Shown here one piece after another: positions 56,225 to 64,000 of a stretch of DNA of 64,000 bases. The notes under the pieces were generated by a model, which worked only from the letters and a program-made list of their open reading frames with translations, did not search any database and was not told the DNA's origin. A program made the translations under genes and the position numbers. The DNA is from Fereydounia khargensis (Eukaryota > Basidiomycota > Ustilaginomycetes > Urocystidales > Fereydouniaceae). The stretch's first letter is position 1. Each line of letters opens with the position of its first letter. The stretch lies in NCBI GenBank assembly GCA_026413255.1, contig JAOCZO010000029.1:60611-124610 (forward strand). The letters run 5' to 3'.

Positions 56225-59200
56225 CTTGATGCTGGTCCAAGAAACTATTTGCATACATGATTCCGTGCCAGACTACGATACGATACAGTCCAGTACAGTA
56301 CGCTTGCTAAATGCTACACTTTTCAGGAATGGACAAGCAAACAGAATTATGTGAACCTTTCAGTCATAGTGACCCACGAAGCATCGCAACATGTTTTTCA
56401 AATTTGTGCAGCAGGAACATGTACAGTACTGTAGTAATCACGCTCTCCAACGAATTCGAACAGGCACTGTGCCTTTGGCACACAGTAGCTGATGTGGCGC
56501 CGCAGGTTCCCAGCGCCTTTCCATGTGGCTGCTACGACGTCAGCATCAGCAAGAGATTGATTTGTGATTATTTGAACCCGTGATTGATTCGTGAGTGCCC
56601 TCTTCCTGGTCGTAAGGCTTAAAAAGAACAATTTGCCCAAAGATGCCGTGAATCCACGGTCCAAAACCTTTCAACCACGGTGCTGTATTGTTTCAACACA
56701 GTGAGCACTGGGGCTGGAAATGGTTTGTGACAACCTACGGCTGCTGGCGCTTTAAGGGCTAAAAATGATACTGCGACAAATTTATTGCCATATTTCATCC
56801 ATGCGTTTCTGTTGACAGCAAAGACAGTGCTCCAAGCTGAAGAGGTCGAGCCGCAAACTTTTTGTTGTGCTTGTGACATACAGAGTGGGACTGCCTGCCG
56901 CACGGAGTCACTCCTCTGGCACACACCCATTCTCGTTGTGAGAGTGACTCACGACACCTCCCGCCTGGCAGAGCTACAGTAGAAGCAAAGCAAGCTTTTG
57001 CTTGAGTCCTGTTCCCTGTCATACCATTCATACCCTTGAACTCCGTCTGGCTATGCTTAATGGCGTCCTTTCACCTGCTCTCCCATTCAAAGTTCTCGAA
57101 CAAGCCATTCCACCGGCATCAGTAAGCCTTGTCGCTGATTCAAAGACAGGATCTCTTGAAGCGAGACACGGGGATGCGACGCATTCCGACACTGAGGTAG
57201 ATTTTTTTTATCGCTGCGACAAAGGAGGAGCGGGATCGGACCGGTGGTCAGCCGGGGTACCTTTGAGAGCTTGCACGCTGAGAACCAGGGCCGAGCAAAC
57301 AAAAAGGGTTGGATTCAAGGGGGCAGGGAGGCCATGGGATCACGGTTGGGGCCTCCTCCACTTTGAGCTTGAAAATTCCAAGACTGCTGAATCGGGTGAG
57401 CAAGATCGAACAATAGAGCAAGTCAGCTCAAGGAAAGAGCGTTGAGGGTCACAGAGGGGCCCAACATAGGGGTCGTCGGGACGAGGCCTCGGGGCAAGTA
57501 CAGTAACTGTCAGACAGGGCGGGGCGGGACTGGTGCGTCCCGTGAACACATTCCATGAGCGCGCACGGGTACGGGCCAGAATTGTAAAGCGTGGTTGAGG
57601 TACAGTGCAGCTTGCGCAGCTGAACCACGCGTCGTGTCAAAAACAGGCGAGCACCCGCCCGCATTCTGTTCTCTACACGTTAACAATAGAGCGGGAGCAA
57701 GTTGAGTACTGAACTGAAAGTACTACTGTCCAGCACAGCACCGTATGTACAGAACATAGTCTGACTGACGCGCGCGTGTCCGCCGAGCAACGGATTCCCG
57801 GTCGTCTTACCCCTCTTCCCATTTCTGGCCCACCATTTGGCCACGCGAGTTGCACACAAAGCATCCCAGCCTCCCGCATCCCGCCCTCATCGCCTCTCCC
57901 TGGGGCCTCTCCACCCACGGGTTTTTTTTTTCCCCTTGACGTGTTGCCCTCGTCAAGCTATCTGGGCCGCCTACTTGTGACCACTCATCGCCTCGCCTTT
58001 GGCAATCCTTGTCTTGGAGATCGACTCGTTAGGACTGCAACTTTGTGTCAAATTTTCACTTCACCCTTCCCCGCAAATATATGCAGATCACTCTTCTCTT
58101 CTCAGAAGTATCTTGCCCGTGCTTGTCTTGATCGATTGATTGATTCATAATCGCCACGCGAGCATCGCTTCTGAAGCCGGCCAGCGCCTGTGACGAAACA
58201 AACAGTGCTTGACCAAAAAAATTAAAAGCGGAATGGGAACACCGACCTAGCCATGGCTTTGCAAATGGCCCGACAACAGCGCTTTAGTATTGAGATGTCT
58301 CTGATGACTCTCCCGGAATCAAACTCACTCATGCTCAGCGACACAGCCAGCAGAAATTGTGTGAGAAAGTAAAAGAGCAATAGGTATTACTCTTTCCACC
58401 CGCAATTGAAGCGGGATAGCAGATTGCAGACTGGAGCTGGCAGGAGTCTCGGTAACAGAGAAAGGCCATTCCCCTCTGTCTGGCACCAAGGCGCCCCTGT
58501 ACAAATTTGAGGTGGCCAAGGCTGGGGAAAAGGCGCCTCCACGGCGGGCTGGCGGTTCACAGTGAAGTACAGTACAGTAGCACTGGTTGCGGAGTGTGCC
58601 TGACGTGAGCATCACCCAGTTCCGAGGGTACATTTGATCTGTCATGACGGCAAAAGGTACTGGAGCTCATCAGTCTAGTGTGAAGGGGATCGATTGCCCC
58701 GTCCCTGTCTGAATCACATCTGTCATACTTTGCACATACCTGCTGACCCCATCTTCATTTCCCGGCAAGATGCAGCGTTGCGGTCTCGGCAAGTTCCTAC
58801 TGCTCACAGTGTAAGACAGTGACATTTTCAACACATTCTCGGATCCCTGGCTTGTGCGGGTTGCCAAATTTGCCCAAATTTTGTCTCAAAAGCTCCCCGC
58901 TCCTGCTCGTCCCAAGAGATTTACCATATGCCTCCTTCAATTGAAGGGAACAGTCCTGGACAATCCTTGGTTATGGGAAGGTCGAACTTCCTTGTTTTCT
59001 CATTGCTCTCATTCATGTCTTTCTCGGCTTCTTTGCTGGTAGAAGTGCTTTTCTCTTCCCTTCCCTTATGTCTACTGCGCACTGATTTTTGCTGATGAAT
59101 CATCGGGAAGACTCAATGTCCTGTTGATTTGAGACTTTCAACGGGTAACCCTTCTTAGTTGGGATGAATGTGCTAATCAGAATAGCACGGCGTGCAGGAG

Positions 59201-59527
59201 GCTCGGAAAGGACCATCGCACGCTATCAACTTCTTGAAGTGCCCACCTGATTCTGCAGACCGAAGTTTCCATCCTGATTCAAGCACATTCTGAATCATTC
59301 TTTCTCCAAAGCAGTGCTGAATCGACGCGGGACAATCCCGTGAGAGGAAACGTGGAAAGCCGTAACGGGCCTCTGCATTTGACAGCCCGCAATGACGTGG
59401 CTGTGTCATGGTACATCAGCTAACAAAGTTAGTACTCATCTCCTTATGTTTGCTGCGCGCTACCAATCAGGTCATTGCTCTGATGCTCAACACGTATAGC
59501 GAAGAGCTCCAAAGCAAGACCAACTGG
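56225..59527. other. Gene-poor subtelomeric region
   Basis: About 3.3 kb without a supported gene. Motif copies GTACAGTACTGTA (56421-56433), CAGTACAGTACG (56291-56302), AGTACAGTAACTG (57497-57509) and GTACAGTACAGTAG (58567-58580) are present. ORFs of up to about 147 codons have no recognisable domains or convincing signal peptides. Confidence 0.5.
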
Positions 59528-59535
59528 TATAAAAG
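59528..59535 (+). promoter_or_regulatory. TATA box of the cysteine-repeat protein gene
   Basis: TATAAAAG lies about 100 bases before the MKISIT start codon. Because an in-frame ATG sits immediately after it (59536), translation from that ATG is unlikely and the start at 59638 is preferred. Confidence 0.6.
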
Positions 59536-59637
59536 ATGCCGCCAAAAACCGTGCTGACCCCTCATCTTCCACAACTGCGAATCCACTTTCTCACTAACAG
59601 AAATCAAACTCCAAACTTCAACTTTCCGCTGTTCAAG

Positions 59638-60561
59638 ATGAAGATCTCCATCACCTCGCTCTTTGTTCTTGGTATGGCCGCGATTACAGCTGCCACCCCT
59701 GTCCTCCAGGACACGGAGGCTGCTCAAGTGCTCGCCGAACGCGGCCATCCTCGTAATGGCGGTGCTCCCTGCAAGTGGGACTGGCAGTGCAAGAGCCACG
59801 AGTGCACAACGTCTTGGGACCACAAGGAGAAAAAGTCGAAGGGTACTTGTACCTGGCCCAAGCTCAAGTACGGTAGCGTGTGCAAGTGGGACAAGCAATG
59901 CAAGACTGGTCGTTGTGACAAGCTCTACCCATGGGACAAGGACGAGGTCTGCTTGTGGCCTCGTTTCGAAGACGGAAGGGACTGCAAAGCCAACAGCCAG
60001 TGCATCTCTGACAGTTGCCGCCACAGCAAGTGTCGCAAAAAGTGGGAGCCTCTGGACCTGGGCAAGGAGTGTAAATGGGACAAGCAATGCAAATCAGGCC
60101 TCTGCGCTGAAGACAAGGCCAGCCATAGGAAGGTTTGCACTAAACCGCTGAAGGACAACGGCGAATGGTGCAAAGAAGCCAAGGACTGCAAGTCCAATCA
60201 TTGCGACAGACATCATAAGTGCGCAGACAAGCCGGCTTTGCCCAAGCCCAAGGGAATTGGCGAATGGTGCTGGCAAGACAAGCAGTGCAAATCTGAATTC
60301 TGCGGACCGGAGCACAAGTGCGCCGAAAAGCCAGTCCATCCTAAGGAACTCGGCGAATGGTGCTGGGAGAACAAGCAGTGCAGGTCTGAGTTCTGCGGGC
60401 CCGAGCACAAATGCGCAACAAAGCCAGCTCCGTCCAAGCTTGATGACGGCAAACCTTGCACCAAGGATGAAGAATGCAACAGTGGCCATTGCGGCAATAG
60501 TAGGCCGGAAGCCCGGAACCCGCCAAGCAAAGTCTGCAAGCCCAAGGCGCCCACTGCCTAA
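59638..60561 (+). CDS. Secreted cysteine-repeat protein, eight four-cysteine modules (candidate effector or wall protein)
   Basis: One exon of 307 residues. MKISITSLFVLGMAAITAA is a clear signal peptide; an Asp/Glu/Ala pro-like segment follows. The rest consists of eight modules of about 30-38 residues, each C-x5-C-x4-C-x(4-14)-C. Examples are CKWDWQCKSHEC, CKWDKQCKTGRC, CWQDKQCKSEFCGPEHKC and CTKDEECNSGHC. That makes 32 module cysteines. Modules 5-7 are nearly identical (C-x5-C-x4-C-x5-C), suggesting recent duplication. The linkers are Pro/Lys-rich with no membrane segment or GPI signal. The C-x5-C-x4-C pattern recalls disulphide-rich Dickkopf-like modules, but I know no matching family. Its subtelomeric position and repeats suit a host- or environment-facing secreted protein. 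Function is not shown. In-frame upstream residues from 59536 are judged untranslated. Confidence 0.85.
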   Translation: MKISITSLFVLGMAAITAATPVLQDTEAAQVLAERGHPRNGGAPCKWDWQCKSHECTTSWDHKEKKSKGTCTWPKLKYGSVCKWDKQCKTGRCDKLYPWDKDEVCLWPRFEDGRDCKANSQCISDSCRHSKCRKKWEPLDLGKECKWDKQCKSGLCAEDKASHRKVCTKPLKDNGEWCKEAKDCKSNHCDRHHKCADKPALPKPKGIGEWCWQDKQCKSEFCGPEHKCAEKPVHPKELGEWCWENKQCRSEFCGPEHKCATKPAPSKLDDGKPCTKDEECNSGHCGNSRPEARNPPSKVCKPKAPTA

Positions 60562-62087
60562 GCCCATTCCAGCCCCCTTGGAGTTGGGTCGCAATTCTTT
60601 TCGCCTTCCCAACAGGTACCAGAAGGCTGCGAGATTCAGTCCATGGACCTCATCGCGTTTGCCTTGACAATTGTTCCTTTTGCTCTTCCCGGAGAGAAGC
60701 CTGAGAAGGGCTGCCTTTCTGATGTACAGCACGCTCCAACCTTCCAACGCCTCAAGAACAGTCGCTTTTCGTTGCCTGAATGCTTTTTGTAGGACTCCAC
60801 CACTGTTAGTCACACTTTCAAGAATGAATACCGCTTCTTTCACAAAACAAAAACTAAACTCAATCTTGCTCACGTAAAGCAGTGAGATACAGTGATTTGA
60901 ATGGCGCATGCGGCTTTCCCAGATCTGCACTCAGCATATTGCGTGTTGCAACGACAACTATAGTTGCTGGCATCAATCGAAAAGTAAACCACAATTTGAC
61001 CTGTGAAGAACATGAGCATATGACTGATATTGAGCACACCACTTCCGCCCGCTTAATTGCCACGTCCATTTTTTGCTTGTATCTTTTTGGGCTGATGGGC
61101 TAGAGGGATTCGTTTACGAGACATTTCTGTGAGATCAAAGGATTCTCAGTTGCATTTGAAAAGACATCAGAGAGCTGCGAAACAAGCGTCCTAAATTTGC
61201 AGCTGTGGGCTGTGACAGGACTGCGTCTGGTTCTCAGCCGAGAGCTGCGAAAAAGGTCGGATCCCCTCACCACGATGTACAATAGTCCTATCACCGGTGC
61301 AAACGATTCCAGCTAGTTCGCCCTGCAACTGTATGCGGTGCTGTTTATGATTCTATTGCGCAGATGTTTTCCCACGTCGCTCAGTGGATCCTAGGCTTGG
61401 ACACTAGCAACATTCTGAAGTAAAGGACAGAAGAAAGGAAGAAACTACAGCACCTAAGAGTCCACCGTGGTCCTCCCTCGCTGCCGGTACCACCTACGGT
61501 GACACTTGTTCACCACGGGCATCAGTCGTACATCAGGCTTTCAGAACCAGACGATCCGGTCACGGTGGTCACAGGGAAATGTGCGGCCGTAATGGAGGGG
61601 TAGGGGAGAACCGTAGGTCCGACATGGCTCTGCCGCCGATTTGACCTGTCCTTGATCTGCATGTCAGCTGCGGTGCACTCCAGATACAGTAATTTAAACT
61701 CCGCAAAAGAATATCAGCGGCAGCTTCACAAGCATTAAATCTCGCTTAGCAATTAGTGCCACATGAGAGCTGCATACCCCTTCCCTTCCCTTGCTGCTAA
61801 GGTCCTGAAAGCCTTACAATGTCCCGCCCACGCCAGCCACCTGCCACTCTGTCTGTCATATGCTCTTAACTGTCCGTCAGAAAACTCTTGTCGCTTTTGC
61901 CCACACGAGCAATGTAATGCACTTGCCCACGTTGGTCCACATTTTCCCAGCCCTCTTCTTGTTGTCTACCGCTCCCTCTTGCTCGCTATAGTAAAAACCC
62001 TTGGCCCTCTTGAACATTCCCGTCTCTCACTCCCTGCAGCCATATTCTCTTTGATTCTACACGCCCAGCGTCGCCACCACCTCCATC
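60562..62087. other. Intergenic region
   Basis: About 1.5 kb between two + strand genes, without a supported feature. Long antisense open frames over the upstream gene end (to 60930) are judged shadows. A pyrimidine-rich leader precedes the LtrA start. Confidence 0.45.
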
Positions 62088-63818
62088 ATGTCAGAGCAAC
62101 ACCGAGGCTCTGTTACCTCAGTTAGCGCTGGCTCTATCACTGCAGCTGCCCATCCACACCAGCCGCACCATCTCAAGTACGGACAAGTCCAGGCGGCTGG
62201 TTTCTACCCGGACGACTCAGACTTGGAGGGCAATGACAATGCTAATGACAATGACAACATCAAGCCCGCCACCTCTCCCACAAGCGGCAATGACACCGCC
62301 TTCCAGTCATCCAGCAGACAGCAGGCTTCAAGCGCACTCTCTGATGCCAAGGCACGTCGATACCGCCTCATGGAGCGTCAGGATGCGCAGAGCCGCGCAC
62401 TCCACCAGGAGAGGCGCTACCTATTCCGCCGACCGCGTCCTCTCCAGTACTTTCGTGACAATGTCCTCGTACGATCTGAGGATGAGCGCTCCTCTCACCG
62501 TCTCGAGCTCTTCTTTGATCTCGTCTTTGTTGGTCTAATTGCCACATTGGCCGAAGAGGCCATCCACGAGCACAACGCCGACGCCATCGGCCGCTACATC
62601 CTCACCTACACCGCCGCCTGGATGGTCTGGAACTACATGCGCGAGATCTTTAACGCCTTCTTCGTTGACGATCTCCCACAGCGCGTCCTCGTGCTCGGCG
62701 TTATGGCTGCGCTTGTCGTTTATGGCAACAATGCGCCATCTGCTGAGGAGTTGCTGGACGAGTCTGGCGCACGGGCCGCTGCGATCGGCTCCTACCTTGT
62801 GGCGGGCGGCTTGATCTTTGGCATCATGACCTTTTACTCGTTCTACATCTGCCAGTACCGAATCCAGATCCGCGCGCAGGCCTCCGTCTGGGTGCTCGTG
62901 CTCGGTCTCTGGATCGGAAGCATCTTTGTCTCGGTCCGCGCGTGTGTCGTCATGGTAGCCGTGGCGCTTGCAGTCGAGTACACCTCGTGGATGTTCTTCT
63001 ACAGTCCGCTATTCAAGAAAATGGCCAAGCTGCGCTACTCGTCCGCGGTGGCAATCGAGCACGAGATTGACCGGTGTACCGACTTTGTGACGCTGGTCCA
63101 TGGCGAGTTCCTGTACAGCGTGCTAAGTGGGCAGCCGGCGGGCCACGGGATCCACTCTGGCGTCGCGCGTGTCGTCCTGACCGTAGTCATTGCATTTGTC
63201 CTACACGGCATGTACTGCTGCGGCGCCGGGAGCAAGCTTGTGCTGCACCCGCTTCGGCGAAGCATGGCGGGGGCCATTACATGGTTCACGTTCCACCTCC
63301 CTCTTGTGTCGGCGTTAACGCTATGTGGCGACAGCACGGCTGAGCTGGTTCGAGAGAACGAGGTGGCGCAGAGCGTGCGCTGGATCTTTGCAGCCACGTA
63401 CGCAATCAGCTTGGTATCTACCGTGGTGCTCCTTGCTATTGAGACGGAGCTCGATCGCCCCGGCGAGCTCTTCCTCAGCAAGCCAGTACGAATCGCTCCG
63501 CGTCTCATCGCTGCGCTCATTGTTCTCCTCCTCCCGCTCGCGGACCAGGAACATATCAACTCGACGGCCCTCCTCGGCATTGCCGCCGCGCTCGGCGCCG
63601 CTGCCTGGATCTGGCAGGAGATTGGGGCCCTTGACGGCCCCAATGCCGACTGGTACATCCAGCCCTCCGACTCTCCCGCAACCGGCGGATTGCGAAGCTG
63701 GTCCGGCTTCCCCATCCTTGTAGAACCGGACGCATTCAAGCTCGACCACATGCACCAGCGAGGCTGTACTGCCACAGTTCTGGGAAGACCAACCCAACCT
63801 CCGGGAAACTCCGCGTAG
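62088..63818 (+). CDS. LtrA-family (low temperature requirement A) membrane protein
   Basis: One uninterrupted exon of 576 residues starting MSEQHRGSVTSVSAGS. A polar N-terminus of about 110 residues with an Asn/Asp run (GNDNANDNDN) precedes the LtrA core. That core begins HRLELFFDLVFVGLIATLAE, the family hallmark, and continues WMVWNYMREIFNAFFVDDLP and multiple hydrophobic helices (about eight to ten). LtrA proteins are widespread in bacteria and fungi, with no established biochemical activity. The C-terminal segment after the last helix is soluble. The stop codon is about 96 bases before the first telomeric repeat, so this is the last gene of the chromosome arm in this sequence. Confidence 0.88.
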   Translation: MSEQHRGSVTSVSAGSITAAAHPHQPHHLKYGQVQAAGFYPDDSDLEGNDNANDNDNIKPATSPTSGNDTAFQSSSRQQASSALSDAKARRYRLMERQDAQSRALHQERRYLFRRPRPLQYFRDNVLVRSEDERSSHRLELFFDLVFVGLIATLAEEAIHEHNADAIGRYILTYTAAWMVWNYMREIFNAFFVDDLPQRVLVLGVMAALVVYGNNAPSAEELLDESGARAAAIGSYLVAGGLIFGIMTFYSFYICQYRIQIRAQASVWVLVLGLWIGSIFVSVRACVVMVAVALAVEYTSWMFFYSPLFKKMAKLRYSSAVAIEHEIDRCTDFVTLVHGEFLYSVLSGQPAGHGIHSGVARVVLTVVIAFVLHGMYCCGAGSKLVLHPLRRSMAGAITWFTFHLPLVSALTLCGDSTAELVRENEVAQSVRWIFAATYAISLVSTVVLLAIETELDRPGELFLSKPVRIAPRLIAALIVLLLPLADQEHINSTALLGIAAALGAAAWIWQEIGALDGPNADWYIQPSDSPATGGLRSWSGFPILVEPDAFKLDHMHQRGCTATVLGRPTQPPGNSA

Positions 63819-63914
63819 AGTAAAGAATGAGAAACGAGAATGTCAAAAAACTGATGTGGTTGTGGTTATGTAACGGGCTCTCCAAGAGCACTGGTTACGT
63901 GCGCGTGTAAGGTC

Positions 63915-63955
<41 letters not shown>

Positions 63956-64000
63956 GGTTAGGGTTAGGGTTAGGGTTAGGGTTAGGGTTAGGGTTAGGGT
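63915..64000 (+). repeat. Telomere: TTAGGG repeat array
   Basis: About 14 TTAGGG units run to the window end, with one TTTAGGG variant at about 63932-63938. The G-rich strand runs 5' to 3' toward the end, the correct orientation for a right chromosome terminus. TTAGGG is the common telomere unit of filamentous fungi and basidiomycetes. Confidence 0.98.

Noticed and set aside
58300-59400. Short ORFs as candidate effectors in the subtelomere
   Set aside because: None combined an ATG, a convincing signal peptide and plausible composition.
60094-60930. 278-codon antisense frame over the cysteine-repeat gene
   Set aside because: The sense strand has a signal peptide and regular cysteine modules; the antisense frame has no motif and arises from the repeated codons.

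Overview
The window is the right end of a chromosome of a basidiomycete fungus. The + strand runs out in a TTAGGG telomere array. The genes are split by short introns (about 50-110 nt, GT-AG with one probable GC-AG), and the proteins read as ordinary fungal housekeeping families. GC-rich coding DNA, pyrimidine-rich leaders and relatively intron-poor genes suit Ustilaginomycotina (smut-like fungi), but that placement is inference; no rRNA or other phylogenetic marker is present. I joined exons by hand from splice signals, and every multi-exon model given closes in frame.

Region 1-36.7 kb is a dense, conserved arm: a partial Ser/Pro-rich protein, a six-zinc-knuckle protein (GIS2/CNBP type), the AP-2 alpha adaptin, a 14-3-3 protein, Ran GTPase, RNA polymerase I subunit A43, an unknown single-span membrane protein, a lysine-methyltransferase-like protein, a tandem HMG-box protein, a PP2C phosphatase, a peroxisomal adenine-nucleotide carrier, a secreted GH55-type glucanase, an orphan ORF, an alpha/beta hydrolase and a mitochondrial RCC1-repeat protein (FMP25 type).

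Region 36.7-49 kb begins with an AT-rich island (about 37.2-38.1 kb) unlike its surroundings. It continues with a 2-hydroxyacid dehydrogenase, a long ORF of about 46-residue tandem repeats that reads in frame into the 3'-5' exonuclease REX4, a DEK-C/SWIB protein, the retromer sorting nexin VPS17 and a small tautomerase.

Region 49-64 kb is subtelomeric and gene-poor: an NAD(P)-dependent reductase, an MFS exporter, an intron-containing tRNA-Leu(AAG), a secreted protein of eight four-cysteine repeats (32 cysteines), and an LtrA-family membrane protein whose stop codon lies only about 100 bases from the telomere repeats. A short palindromic motif (TACTGTAC/GTACAGTA) recurs in the intergenic DNA, most densely in this part.

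The most unusual items are the repeat-REX4 reading frame, the 32-cysteine repeat secreted protein, the gene abutting the telomere, the dispersed GTACAGTAC motif, and several very small exons (11, 13, 19 and 22 nt). No CRISPR array, prophage, rRNA gene or intact transposon was seen.
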